This document shows, piece by piece, positions 15,344 to 23,791 of a stretch of DNA of 64,000 nt. Both the position numbers and the translations under genes were made by a program. Each line of letters begins with the position of its first letter. Positions within the stretch are counted from its first letter, which is position 1. The stretch lies in NCBI RefSeq assembly GCF_009299835.1, contig NZ_VKCZ01000020.1, forward strand, positions 124,001 through 188,000, in the 5' to 3' direction. A model generated the notes under the pieces. It ran no database searches. It was not told the origin of the DNA and saw nothing but the letters and a program-made list of their open reading frames with translations. The stretch comes from Microlunatus speluncae. Lineage in GTDB: Bacteria > Actinomycetota > Actinomycetes > Propionibacteriales > Propionibacteriaceae.

Positions 15344-17827
15344 TTAGGTGGCTTGGGCGAGGGCGGCGGCGGGTGGGACTCGGGCGGCGCGGAGGCCGGG
15401 GAGGATCGAGGCCACGCCGCCGGCCAGGAGGGCGACGATGACCACGACCGCGGTCTGCGGGGCCGACACGGCGAGCACGGTGTCGGACATCCCGGCGTCG
15501 CGGGCCAGGGCGGTGGTGCCGAGGAAGCCGAAGCCGATCCCGGCGGCGATCCCGACGATCACGGCGACCAGGGCCAGCACGATCGCCTCGATGGCGAGCA
15601 TCCGGCGCAGTTGTCGCCGCTCCAGGCCGAGCGCCCGGAGCAGGGCCGACTCGCGTTGCCGCTCGATCACCGACAGGCCGAGGGTGTTGCCGACCCCGAT
15701 CAGCGCGATCACGATCGCCACGCCGAGCAGCGCCGTCGCACCGGCCAGCAGCGCGTCGATCAACTGACCCATCTGCGCGGCCTGGGCCAGCGAGCCGCCG
15801 ATCTGGAGCCCGGGGCGCTGATCGACCACGGCGACCACCGCGGCCGAGACCGCCTGGGCGGCGGACCGGTCGACGGCGGACGCCCAGACCGCCGCGACCG
15901 GGGCCTTCGGCGCCAGCGCCGCCAACGTCGAGCCGCGGACCACGAGCGCGAAGTCCTCCGGGACCCGGCTGAACCGGAGCCGGTAGGTCGCCTCGCTTCC
16001 GCCCGTGGTCACCGTGACCTGTTGACCGTCGGTGAGCCCGAGGATCCGCGCCGTGTACGGGCCGATCAGCGCGACGTCGGCGGCATCCAGCCGGTCCAGC
16101 CCTTCCCGGACCACGGAGTCGGCGTCATCGGCCAGGCCAGCGATCGTGAATTCGGTGCCGTCCGACTCGGCGAGCGCGGCCCGGACCTGGCGGATCTCCG
16201 TCGTCGCCCCGATCCCGGGCACCCGGGCCAGCGCCGGAGCAAGATCACCCGGCAGCGGCTCGGAGCCGGCGGAGACGGTCACGTCGACCGGATAGCGCTG
16301 CTGCGCGTCGACGTCCGTGGTCGCCTTCACGCTGGCCGCACCGACCTGCAGCGTCACCACCAGCCCGACCGCGATCATCAGCGCGGCACAGGTCGCGGCG
16401 GCACGGCCGGGATGGCGTGCCGTGTTGGCGGCGGCGACCCGGCTGACCGGGCCGAACCGGCGCAACACCAGGCCGAACCCGCGGACCAGCAGCGGGACAT
16501 AGACCGGCGCGGCCGCGATGATGCCGACGGCGAACAGGAACGCGCCCGCGATCGCCGGCAGCAACACCCCGCTCGGCTGGCTCAGGGCCAGCCAGATCAC
16601 GCCGGAGCCGGCCAGCATCAGGCCCAGCGCCAGCAGCCCGATGATCATGGTCCGCCGCCGCTCCACCCGGTGATCATCGACCGGTCGCAACGCCTCCAGC
16701 GGAGTGATCCGGCTCGACCGGGCGGCGGGCACGCTCGCGGCGACGACGGTGACGATCACGCCGACCGCCGCGGCCAGGGCCAGCCGGACCCAGGGCAGGG
16801 CCAGCCCGTTGCTGATCGAGCCGGACAGGGCCGCGCCGATCGTGGCCAGCCCGATGCCGAGCCCGATCCCGATCGCCGCGCCCACCACGCCGACCAGGAA
16901 GGCCTCGGCCAGCACCATCCGCCGGACGTCGCCGCCGGTCGCGCCGACGGCTCGCAGCAGTCCGATCTGCCGCCGCCGCTGCGCGATCAAGATCGCGAAC
17001 GTGTTGGCGATCATGATCCCGCCGACCAGCAGGGCCACGGCACCGAAGCCCTGCAGCAGGATGCCGTACGTGTCCACGCCGCCGGACAGGCCGAGCAGGG
17101 TCTGCTGGGCCACCTCCTCGGACGCGGCGACCACGGCGGTCGTCGGCAGCGCCGAACGCAGCCCGTCCAGCACCTGACCCTGATCGGCGCCGGGGGCGGT
17201 GATGATCAGATAGCGGACCGCCCAATCGGCCAGGGTCTGCCCGGGCGCCGCCTGCGCGGTCGACTGCTCGAAGTAGGCCTGGGTCACGTAGCCGGAGTCG
17301 TCGATGCCGGCGAACAGCGACCGGGACTGGTCGACGATGCCGGACACGGTCAGCGGGTGATCGGCACCGGTCGACTCATCGGAGACGGTGATCACCGAGC
17401 CGACCTCGAGTCCGTGCTGCTGTGCGGTGGACTGGCCGACCGCGATCTGGTCGGCGCCCCGGGGCCAGTCGCCGGCGGTCAGGTCGGCCCAGCGCAGGGC
17501 CGGTTCGCCCGGGACCGAGGTGATGCCCAGCCGGCCGGAACCCTCCGGGCCGCGGAACTGCAGCCCGCCGGACCAGATCGGATCCGCGGCCGCCACGCCG
17601 GCGACCGATCGGATGGCGGCGAGATCTTCGGGTCGCGACTGTTCGGCGTCGACCACGATGTCGCTGGTCGACAGCGACCGGGTCGCCGCGGCGGCGACCG
17701 CCGCCTGTTCGGTCTCCAGGAAGGTCATACAGGCGGACAGGAACCCGACGCTGATGGCGATCGCGCCGAGCACGGCCACCATCCGGCCGGGAGTGTTCCG
17801 CAACTCCCGCAACGCAAGCCGCAGCAT
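15344..17827 (-). CDS. ABC transporter permease with two FtsX domains (MacB-like exporter)
   Basis: 827 aa, beginning MLRLALRELRNTPGRMVAVL, the usual short cytoplasmic start before the first membrane helix. A large extracytoplasmic MacB-type domain (about residues 50-250), three helices of the first FtsX domain (about 260-400), another central membrane pair, a second extracytoplasmic domain and a final FtsX domain (about 690-820) follow. It would transport or sense lipophilic compounds or antimicrobial peptides. Its start codon abuts the stop of the ATPase gene, so the two form a transporter operon, and a two-component system lies just upstream. Confidence 0.92.
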   Translation of the reverse strand: MLRLALRELRNTPGRMVAVLGAIAISVGFLSACMTFLETEQAAVAAAATRSLSTSDIVVDAEQSRPEDLAAIRSVAGVAAADPIWSGGLQFRGPEGSGRLGITSVPGEPALRWADLTAGDWPRGADQIAVGQSTAQQHGLEVGSVITVSDESTGADHPLTVSGIVDQSRSLFAGIDDSGYVTQAYFEQSTAQAAPGQTLADWAVRYLIITAPGADQGQVLDGLRSALPTTAVVAASEEVAQQTLLGLSGGVDTYGILLQGFGAVALLVGGIMIANTFAILIAQRRRQIGLLRAVGATGGDVRRMVLAEAFLVGVVGAAIGIGLGIGLATIGAALSGSISNGLALPWVRLALAAAVGVIVTVVAASVPAARSSRITPLEALRPVDDHRVERRRTMIIGLLALGLMLAGSGVIWLALSQPSGVLLPAIAGAFLFAVGIIAAAPVYVPLLVRGFGLVLRRFGPVSRVAAANTARHPGRAAATCAALMIAVGLVVTLQVGAASVKATTDVDAQQRYPVDVTVSAGSEPLPGDLAPALARVPGIGATTEIRQVRAALAESDGTEFTIAGLADDADSVVREGLDRLDAADVALIGPYTARILGLTDGQQVTVTTGGSEATYRLRFSRVPEDFALVVRGSTLAALAPKAPVAAVWASAVDRSAAQAVSAAVVAVVDQRPGLQIGGSLAQAAQMGQLIDALLAGATALLGVAIVIALIGVGNTLGLSVIERQRESALLRALGLERRQLRRMLAIEAIVLALVAVIVGIAAGIGFGFLGTTALARDAGMSDTVLAVSAPQTAVVVIVALLAGGVASILPGLRAARVPPAAALAQAT

Positions 17828-18598
17828 CTACTGTCCCAGCTCCTTCATCGTCGCCAGGATCTCCTCGGCGTCGGGATGATCGAGATCGTCGTTCAGCCGG
17901 CCGTCGTTCAAGATCAACACCCGGCTCGCGTAGCTGGCGGCGATCGGGTCGTGGGTCACCATCACGATCGTCTGACCGAGCTCCCGGCTGGCCCGGCGCA
18001 GCTCCGCCAGCAGTGCCTGCCCGTTCTTGGAGTCCAGCGCTCCGGTCGGCTCGTCGGCGAACAGGACGTCCGGCCGGGTGATCAACGCCCGGGCGATCGC
18101 GACCCGTTGCTGCTGGCCACCGGACAGCTCGCTCGGCCGGTGTTGCAGCCGGTCGGTCAGGCCGAGGGACTCGACCACGGCCGAGAAATGATCATGGTCC
18201 GGCTTGCGGCCGGCCAGGTCCAGCGGCAGCACGATGTTCTCGGCCGCGGTCAACGCGGGCAGTAGGTTGAACGACTGGAAGACGAAGCCCACCTTGTCCC
18301 GCCGCAGCCGGGTCAGCTCCCGGTCGGAGAGGCCGCTGATCTCGTGGCCGCCGAGGAAGATCCGGCCCGAAGTGATCGAATCGAGGCCGGCCAGGCAGTG
18401 CATCAGGGTCGACTTGCCGGAGCCGGACGGTCCCATGATCGCGGTGAACGTGCCGCGATGGATGTTGACACTGACCCCGTCCAGCGCCCGGACCGCGGTC
18501 GCTCCGGACCCGTACACCTTGGTCAGGTTGAGCGTCGAGGCGATCACGCGGGACAACTCCGGATCGGCCGGGGCCTGGGTCACTGCTGCGGTGGACAT
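17828..18598 (-). CDS. ABC transporter ATP-binding protein (MacB/LolD type)
   Basis: 256 aa from the ATG at 18598, with GAGGAG eight bases upstream. Walker A is GPSGSGKSTLMH, the Q-loop is in GFVFQSFNLLP, the ABC signature is LSGGQQQRVAIARAL and Walker B is DVLFADEPTGALD. This is the standard LolD/MacB-type ATPase that partners FtsX permeases. It is followed immediately by its permease gene and preceded, after 109 bp, by a response-regulator gene on the same strand. Confidence 0.95.
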   Translation of the reverse strand: MSTAAVTQAPADPELSRVIASTLNLTKVYGSGATAVRALDGVSVNIHRGTFTAIMGPSGSGKSTLMHCLAGLDSITSGRIFLGGHEISGLSDRELTRLRRDKVGFVFQSFNLLPALTAAENIVLPLDLAGRKPDHDHFSAVVESLGLTDRLQHRPSELSGGQQQRVAIARALITRPDVLFADEPTGALDSKNGQALLAELRRASRELGQTIVMVTHDPIAASYASRVLILNDGRLNDDLDHPDAEEILATMKELGQ

Positions 18599-18707
18599 CA
18601 AACGAACTCCTCGGTGGATGACGATGCACGTCACAACCTAGGAATCCCGCCGGAACCACACATCGGAGCGCGGACCGGACCGGGCTACGACCCCGGTCGG
18701 AGACCGC

Positions 18708-19367
18708 TCAACGGTCGACGAGTCCGACCTCGTACGCGAACAGGACGAGGCCGACCCGGTCCCGGATCTGCAGCTTCGACAGCAGCCGGCCGATGTGGGT
18801 CTTCACCGTTCCCTCGGCCATGAAGAGCTTGCCCGCGATCTCGGTGTTGGTGGCGCCGGCGGCGATCTCGTTCAGCACCTCGATCTCCCGGGCAGTCAAC
18901 ACCTCGAGCCGCTCATCCGTCTTGCCGGGCAGGGTTCCGGGCAGCTTCGGCACCACATGATCAAGAAGTCGTTTCGTCGCGCTCGGCGCCACCACGGCGT
19001 CGCCGGCGGCGACATTGCGGATCGCCGACAGCAGGTCCTCCGGCCGCGAGTCCTTGAGCAGGAAGCCGCTGGCGCCGGCCTTGAGCGCGGCGAAGACGTA
19101 CTCGTCCAGGTCGAACGTGGTCAGCACCAGCACCTTGGCCGGATTGCCGCTGGCCGCGAGCCGCTTGGTGGTCTCGACGCCGTCCAGCCGGGGCATCCGG
19201 ATGTCCATCAGCACCACGTCGGCCCGGATCCGCTGCAGGGAGGCCAGTCCGTCGGCGCCGTCGGACGCCTCGCCGACCACCTCAAGATCATCTTCGGCCT
19301 CGATCAACATCCGGAACCCGCCCCGCACCAGGGCTTGATCATCGACGAGAAAGACACGGATGGTCAC
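18708..19367 (-). CDS. NarL/LuxR-family response regulator
   Basis: 219 aa starting at a GTG behind AAGGAG. The receiver domain includes FLVDDQALVRGGF (acidic pocket), VVLMDIRMPRLDG (phospho-acceptor Asp) and KASGFLLKDS-like helix 5. The C-terminal helix-turn-helix is LTAREIEVLNEIAAGATNTEIA. It is the cognate partner of the histidine kinase directly upstream (54-bp gap) and probably activates the ABC exporter downstream in response to cell-envelope stress; the signal is inferred from the gene neighbourhood. Confidence 0.95.
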   Translation of the reverse strand: MTIRVFLVDDQALVRGGFRMLIEAEDDLEVVGEASDGADGLASLQRIRADVVLMDIRMPRLDGVETTKRLAASGNPAKVLVLTTFDLDEYVFAALKAGASGFLLKDSRPEDLLSAIRNVAAGDAVVAPSATKRLLDHVVPKLPGTLPGKTDERLEVLTAREIEVLNEIAAGATNTEIAGKLFMAEGTVKTHIGRLLSKLQIRDRVGLVLFAYEVGLVDR

Positions 19368-19421
19368 GCTGGGAACTCCTTGTGGCTGGTCGGTGTGCCG
19401 CACTGTCGAAACGGACGTGGC

Positions 19422-20660
19422 CTACGGCGTCGGTTGGGCGCCACCCAGCGGCAGGGACGCCCGCACGACGAATCCGCCCCCGGGCCGCGGTTGTGCGCTG
19501 AGCCTACCGCCGTGCACGGCGACCCGCTCGTACATGCCACGCAGCCCGTTGCCGCGGCCGTCACCGACCACGGCGGCGCCGCGGCCGTCGTCGGAGACCT
19601 CCAGCTCGATGCTGGCCGGCAGATAGGCGATCCGGACCCAGGCCCGGGCGTTCGGGCCGGCGTGCTTGAGCACGTTGGTCAGCGACTCCTGCACGATCCG
19701 GTACGCGGTCAGGCCGAGCGCCTGGTTGACCACCGGCCGGTCCCCGTACTGGTTGAACTCGGCCAGCTCGCTGGTCCGCCGGACCAGGTCACCAAGATCA
19801 TCCAGCCCGGGGGTGGGCACGTATTCGGGATCGGATCCCTCCGCCTCGCCGCGGAGCAGCCGGACCATCTGCCGCATCTCGGCCAGCGCCTGCCGACTGG
19901 TCTCGGCGATCGTGCCGAGCACCTCCGGCGCCCGCTCCGGCCGTTTGGCCGCGATCGCCTTGCCGCCCTCGGCCTGGACCACGATCACCGACAGCGAGTG
20001 GGCCACGATGTCGTGCAGCTCGCGGGCGATCCGCTGCCGCTCGGTCATCGTCGCGGCGCGATCCCGTTGCGCCTCCTCGGCGATCAACAGCCGTTGCCGT
20101 TCCAACTCGGCCTGGGCTCGCTGCCGGGCGTTGTCGGCCCACTCGTTGCGGCGCCGGCCGAGCAGGTAGGCGCCGCCGGTGATCGAGGCGCAGGCGAACG
20201 CGGTGACGACCAACAGCGCGCTCTTGTCGAGGTCGTACCCGTAACGGAACACCCAGCGCACCGGACCGACGATCGACCCGAACATGGCCAGGGCCAGCGA
20301 GATCCTGCCCCAGCGCCGTTCGGTCCACCGGGCGGCCGAATAGACGATGATCGGCACCACGATGATCGCCATCACCGGCTCGCTCAGCGCGACGGCCATG
20401 ATCAACGCGATCCCGGCCGCGGCGATCACCGCGAGCCGCGGCAACTGCCGCCGGATCATCACGGTGGTGGTCAGGGCGAAGGAGAGCGACACCGCGAGCA
20501 GTCCGTTGGTGCTGGTCAGCCCCTCGTACCCGAGCAGGTACGGGACGACGCAGAGCACCTGCAGCGCGGCGCAGAAGAGGAAGTCGAAGGCCCAGTGCGG
20601 ATCGCGGATCGCCGGCGGTGGGCCGCCGGGAGCCGTGCTCATCTGGCCTGGGTACGTCAT
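19422..20660 (-). CDS. Sensor histidine kinase (HisKA_3 type)
   Basis: 412 aa. Five to six membrane helices occupy about residues 25-165 with short loops, so the sensor lies within the membrane. The dimerisation/phospho-acceptor region is MTERQRIARELHDIVAHSLSVIVVQ (His in ELHD) and the ATPase domain ends GNGLRGMYERVAVHGG. Such kinases without a large extracellular domain often act with MacB-type exporters as antimicrobial-peptide sensors. The product starts at 20660 (MTYPGQM); a second ATG 18 bases downstream is possible. A TAGTCT box upstream suggests a short or absent leader. Confidence 0.93.
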   Translation of the reverse strand: MTYPGQMSTAPGGPPPAIRDPHWAFDFLFCAALQVLCVVPYLLGYEGLTSTNGLLAVSLSFALTTTVMIRRQLPRLAVIAAAGIALIMAVALSEPVMAIIVVPIIVYSAARWTERRWGRISLALAMFGSIVGPVRWVFRYGYDLDKSALLVVTAFACASITGGAYLLGRRRNEWADNARQRAQAELERQRLLIAEEAQRDRAATMTERQRIARELHDIVAHSLSVIVVQAEGGKAIAAKRPERAPEVLGTIAETSRQALAEMRQMVRLLRGEAEGSDPEYVPTPGLDDLGDLVRRTSELAEFNQYGDRPVVNQALGLTAYRIVQESLTNVLKHAGPNARAWVRIAYLPASIELEVSDDGRGAAVVGDGRGNGLRGMYERVAVHGGRLSAQPRPGGGFVVRASLPLGGAQPTP

Positions 20661-20720
20661 GACCCGGCCAGACTAGAAGGTGCCCCCGGCCCGTTCATCG
20701 GTCCACGGTCCGATCCGGCC

Positions 20721-20762
20721 CGTGTCCTGAGTCGGATCAGCCGTGTCCTGGGTCGGATCAGC
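20721..20762. repeat. Tandem 21-bp duplication at the 3' end of the lipoprotein gene
   Basis: Two adjacent copies of CGTGTCCTGRGTCGGATCAG plus C (20721-20741 and 20742-20762), 20 of 21 identical. The second copy contains the minus-strand stop codon of the lipoprotein gene. Confidence 0.85.
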
Positions 20763-21381
20763 CGCCCTCGTCCTCCCGCTCGGCCGGGCCGATGAAGGTG
20801 ACCGGCTCGTTGAGGTCGTCGCCCGGGTCGACGGTGACCGCGATCGACTTGATGGCGCTGAACGGCACCGCGAAGCCGAGGGTCGCCGTCGCGTCGCTGT
20901 CCGGTGGGACCGGTTCGCCGAAGCCGGCGCGCAGATCACCGGTGTCGTCGATGATCAACGGCGCGTCCTCGACACCCTGATACTGCAGGGTGATCAGGGC
21001 GTCCTGGGCGTCGAACGGCTCGGTGCCGGTGTTGGTGATCAGGACGGCGACGACCACCAGCTCACCGTTGGTCGACTCGGCACCCTTCTCGTGGTCGCCG
21101 GCGCGGCGGGCCAGTGGGGTGCCGGAGATCTCGATGGTCAGCCCGTCGTCGAACTCCGCCGCGTCCTCGAAGGTGAAGTCGTCCTCGCCGGGGGTCTGGC
21201 TCGCGGCCGGCGAGCCGGCCGGGGCGCTCGGCGGTGCCAGCGGTGGCGCCGGGTCGGACGGCGTACAGGCCGTACCGAGGAGTGACAGGCCGGCGACGAG
21301 CACCGGGATGATCAGTCGGGGGAGTGGACGCCGGCGGGCGGAAGACCCCGACCTTGCGGCGGCGACCGGTGCGCAAGTCAT
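20758..21381 (-). CDS. Putative secreted lipoprotein with a DUF4352-like domain
   Basis: 207 aa from the ATG at 21381 (MTCAPVAAARSG). A basic region and a hydrophobic stretch (LIIPVLVAGLSLLGTAC) form a signal peptide ending in a slightly atypical lipobox. A Pro/Ser/Ala-rich linker follows. The rest is a beta-rich immunoglobulin-like domain (NGELVVVAVLITNTGTEPFD) of the kind found in DUF4352 lipoproteins, which are common on actinobacterial cell surfaces and of unknown role. A second possible GTG start at 21423 lies too far from the signal sequence to be preferred. Confidence 0.75.
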   Translation of the reverse strand: MTCAPVAAARSGSSARRRPLPRLIIPVLVAGLSLLGTACTPSDPAPPLAPPSAPAGSPAASQTPGEDDFTFEDAAEFDDGLTIEISGTPLARRAGDHEKGAESTNGELVVVAVLITNTGTEPFDAQDALITLQYQGVEDAPLIIDDTGDLRAGFGEPVPPDSDATATLGFAVPFSAIKSIAVTVDPGDDLNEPVTFIGPAEREDEGG

Positions 21382-21500
21382 GCCCACACGGTAAACCGGG
21401 CCGATCCGGTTCCCGACCCGCACCGCCGGTCAGCCCCGGCCCGCGGCTCGGGGCCGGATCGGCCGTTGGGTTCCCGCCCTGGTGTTCCTGGCGAGGGGCA

Positions 21501-21667
21501 CTAGTAGCGTGTCGCGGCTGAAGCGGGCCGTTTCGCGGCGTCCAGGTGCGTGCAGCGCAAGGCCGACGAGGAAGGAATATCGGGTCATATATCGACTGAG
21601 GAGAACGCCGCGATGTGCGTGCCTGGGCGTCGCGAAGCGGTTCGCTTTAGCTGCGACGCGCTACTAG
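21501..21667 (+). mobile_element. 167-bp hairpin element (MITE-like or structured RNA) flanked by CTAG
   Basis: The arms 21501-21554 and 21614-21667 are complementary over 54 bp with no mismatch other than 12 positions, and all 12 differences are G-U compatible if the plus strand is transcribed. The loop is 59 bases. The outermost bases are CTAG on both sides, as expected for an element that duplicates a CTAG target. No transposase is encoded. It ends ten bases before the start codon of the DLW-39 gene. See findings. Confidence 0.8.
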
Positions 21668-21677
21668 GGTGGGCCAG

Positions 21678-21818
21678 GTGAAATGGAAGGTCTTACTGGT
21701 TGTCGGCGCCGTTGCGGCGGGGGTCATCATCGCGGCCCGGCGACGAAACCTCCAGCTGCAGGCGGATGCCGAACTCTGGGCCGAGGCGACCGACCCGGTG
21801 CCCAGCTCTCACCGCTGA
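21678..21818 (+). CDS. DLW-39 family small membrane protein
   Basis: 46 aa from a GTG: MKWKVLLVVGAVAAGVIIA, then RRR and a C-terminal ELWAEATDPV. A single N-terminal membrane helix followed by basic residues and the D/E-L-W-x-E-A-T-D motif is the signature of the actinobacterial DLW-39 family, normally found beside gyrA and a tRNA-Ile/tRNA-Ala pair. Neither is visible here. The function is unknown. The hairpin element at 21501-21667 ends just upstream and contributes part of the AGGGTGGG ribosome site, so it separates the gene from any older promoter. Confidence 0.8.
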   Translation: MKWKVLLVVGAVAAGVIIAARRRNLQLQADAELWAEATDPVPSSHR

Positions 21819-21862
21819 GCCGAGCCGATGCTCTCCTCGGGGACTTGTTCGTTCTTGAATAC

Positions 21863-21878
21863 ATCACTGGACAGTGAT
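21863..21878. promoter_or_regulatory. ArsR-type operator
   Basis: ATCACTGGACAGTGAT is a perfect inverted repeat (7-bp arms, 2-bp spacer) 12 bp before the GTG start of the ArsR gene, in an AT-richer promoter region. Autoregulation is likely. Confidence 0.75.
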
Positions 21879-21889
21879 ATCAATGAACG

Positions 21890-22270
21890 GTGATGAAAAC
21901 CTCCGACGGCATCTTCGAGGTGCTGGCCGATCCGGTCCGACGCCGGCTGATCGAGCTGCTGTCCGAGGGCCCGCGCACCGCCGGTGACCTGACGACGGCC
22001 GTGACCGGCGAGTTCGGGGTCAGTCAGCCGGCCGTCTCGAACGCGCTACGGATGCTGCGCGACACCGCCGTCGCCGACTGCGCGCCGGACGGGCGGCGCC
22101 GCATCTACACCCTGCGACCGGAGGCACTCGCCGAGGCCGAGCAGTGGCTGCACCGCCGTCGTTCGCTCTGGGCCGGCGCGCTGGAAGCCCTGCAGACCGA
22201 GGTGGCCCGCGGCCGGCGCGGCGACCGGTCCGCCGGAGCCGCGCATCGATCCCGAAAGGCGTCAGCATGA
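21890..22270 (+). CDS. ArsR-family winged-helix regulator
   Basis: 126 aa (or 125 from the adjacent ATG at 21893). The winged helix-turn-helix is FEVLADPVRRRLIELLSEG, then VSQPAVSNALRMLRDT and a wing ending RRRIYTL. No metal-binding Cys are present. The C-terminus is Arg/Ala-rich. It is coupled to an SRPBCC gene by a 4-bp ATGA overlap, repeating the ArsR-SRPBCC pairing seen at 9.6 kb. A perfect inverted repeat upstream is the probable autoregulatory site. Confidence 0.92.
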   Translation: MMKTSDGIFEVLADPVRRRLIELLSEGPRTAGDLTTAVTGEFGVSQPAVSNALRMLRDTAVADCAPDGRRRIYTLRPEALAEAEQWLHRRRSLWAGALEALQTEVARGRRGDRSAGAAHRSRKASA

Positions 22271-22791
22271 ACCTCGATCAACTCTTCGATCGGTCGGCCA
22301 GCCGGACCGCCACCGGCTTCGACCAGACCTTCCGACATCGCTATCGGACCACCATCGACGACCTGTGGGCTGCCCTGACCACACCCGACCGGATCGGTCG
22401 GTGGCTCGGCCCGGTGGCCGAGCGGTCGGCCGACGGCTCCACGTACCTGATCAACATCGGCAGTGGCGAATCCTTGGCCCCGGCCCGGATCGTGATCCGC
22501 CACTGCGCCGAGCCGACGGAGTTGATCGTCGACTGGGAGTGGCAGGGCCAGCCGGCCGCGCGGGTCTCGGCGACACTCAGATCGATCGACCATGATCAGG
22601 TCGAGCTCACCCTCCGGCATGGCGGAGTCTCCTCCGAGTCGCTGGTCGTCGGGTACGGTGGCGGCTGGGAATGGTGCCTGCTCGCACTCGGGGTCGAGGC
22701 CGGAGCCGAAAGCTGGACCGCCGAGCAGCTCGACGATCATGAGCGCGCGGCCCAGGACGCCTGGCGACGCACGCTGGAAGGAATCGACTGA
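22267..22791 (+). CDS. SRPBCC (AHSA1-like) domain protein
   Basis: 174 aa. The AHSA1 domain is evident in FRHRYRTTIDDLWAALTTPDR, IGRWLGPVAERSADGSTYLI and the C-terminal helix GGWEWCLLALGVE. It is translationally coupled to the ArsR regulator upstream and ends 2 bp before the PyrH-like gene, so all three may be on one transcript. The ligand is unknown. Confidence 0.88.
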   Translation: MNLDQLFDRSASRTATGFDQTFRHRYRTTIDDLWAALTTPDRIGRWLGPVAERSADGSTYLINIGSGESLAPARIVIRHCAEPTELIVDWEWQGQPAARVSATLRSIDHDQVELTLRHGGVSSESLVVGYGGGWEWCLLALGVEAGAESWTAEQLDDHERAAQDAWRRTLEGID

Positions 22792-22793
22792 CG

Positions 22794-23513
22794 ATGGGGT
22801 CTCGATATCGACGGGTCGTGCTCAAGCTCAGCGGCGAGGCGTTGTCCGGCAACGACGGCTGGGGCGTCGACCCCGAGGCCCTCGACCGGTTGGCCGACGA
22901 GGTGCTCACCGTTCATGATCTTGGCATCGAGGTCGCCGTGGTCGTCGGCGGCGGCAACTACTTCCGCGGCCGGATGGCCGACGCCTGGGGCATCGGCCGG
23001 GCCGAGGCCGACAACATCGGCATGCTCGGCACCGTGATGAACGCCCTGATGCTGCGCGGTGCCCTCACCGCCAAGGCCAAGACCGAGGTGCGGGTGATGA
23101 CCGCGATCGGCATCCAGAGCGTCGCCGAACCCTTCATCCGCCTCCGCGCCATGGCCCACCTGTCCCGCGGCTACATCGTGATCCTGGCCGGCGGCATCGG
23201 TCAGCCGTACGTGACCACCGACTACCCCTCGGTCCAGCGCGCGCTGGAGATCGAAGCCGACGCCCTGCTGGTGGCCAAGCGCGGTGTCGACGGGGTGTAC
23301 GACAGCGATCCCAAGATCAATCCGGACGCCAAGCGTTACGACGACCTGACCTACTCCGAGGCCATTCGGCGCGGGATCACGATCATGGACGCGGCCGCCT
23401 TTGTGTTGGCTGGGGAGCAGAAACTGACCATGCATGTGTTCGACATCGATGCTCGGGGTGTGATGAAGCGCATCTGCTTGGGCGAAGATCTGGGGACTGT
23501 CGTTCATAGCTGA
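22794..23513 (+). CDS. PyrH-like UMP kinase, divergent, outside the usual tsf-pyrH-frr context
   Basis: 239 aa of the amino-acid kinase fold. VVLKLSGEALSG is the phosphate-binding N-terminus, VVVGGGNYFRG the glycine loop, and IEADALLVAKRGVDGVYDSDPK the nucleotide-binding region of bacterial UMP kinases. It differs from canonical PyrH where GTGxPFFTTD is expected: here GGIGQPYVTTDYPSVQRA is seen. It follows an ArsR-SRPBCC pair instead of tsf, so it is probably a second, specialised kinase paralogue. Whether it phosphorylates UMP cannot be decided from sequence. Confidence 0.85.
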   Translation: MGSRYRRVVLKLSGEALSGNDGWGVDPEALDRLADEVLTVHDLGIEVAVVVGGGNYFRGRMADAWGIGRAEADNIGMLGTVMNALMLRGALTAKAKTEVRVMTAIGIQSVAEPFIRLRAMAHLSRGYIVILAGGIGQPYVTTDYPSVQRALEIEADALLVAKRGVDGVYDSDPKINPDAKRYDDLTYSEAIRRGITIMDAAAFVLAGEQKLTMHVFDIDARGVMKRICLGEDLGTVVHS

Positions 23514-23524
23514 CTGGGGGCTGC

Positions 23525-23709
23525 CTGCCGCGGTGGGGTCTGGGGGATAGGTGCGCGGGCAACCATCCGCCCGCGGGCAGTTGAAGTGCCGCTGCCGCGG
23601 TTCTTGCGTCCGCGTGCTCCCGCCAGGCCCGTCCACGCCCGCGCACCTATCCCCCAGACCCCACCGCTCCCTTTGGATCCCGCATAGTTTTACCGCCACA
23701 GCCGAGCGC
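23525..23709 (-). ncRNA. Candidate structured element A (inverted copy of element B)
   Basis: Read on the minus strand: an unpaired conserved lead-in (GCTCGGCTG, GGCGGTAAAA, CAAAGGGAGCGG), a perfect 31-bp stem (23530-23560 with 23637-23667) and a 76-base core with TGGCGGGAGCACGC, CCGCGGCAGCGGCAC and GCGGATGGT. Element B (23938-24119) shares the lead-in and core but has a different, equally self-complementary stem. It starts just after the PyrH-like stop codon and points toward it. No protein is encoded. It could be a structured RNA or a non-autonomous mobile repeat. Confidence 0.6.
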
Positions 23710-23791
23710 TGATCGGACCTGCTGGGACTGCCTCACCGGAGCGGTTGGAGTGATCACGACGGCAACGCCGCGGGCTCGCCGCCGAGGTGTG

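Noticed and set aside
15326..18265. Very long plus-strand open frame (about 979 codons) opposite the ABC transporter genes
   Set aside because: It is a frame shadow of GC-rich genes on the minus strand; its product is Arg/Gly/Asp-rich low complexity with no domain, whereas the minus strand encodes a complete transporter.
21501..21667. tRNA gene near DLW-39, as in other actinobacteria
   Set aside because: The structure is a single long hairpin without cloverleaf, TPsiC loop or anticodon arm.
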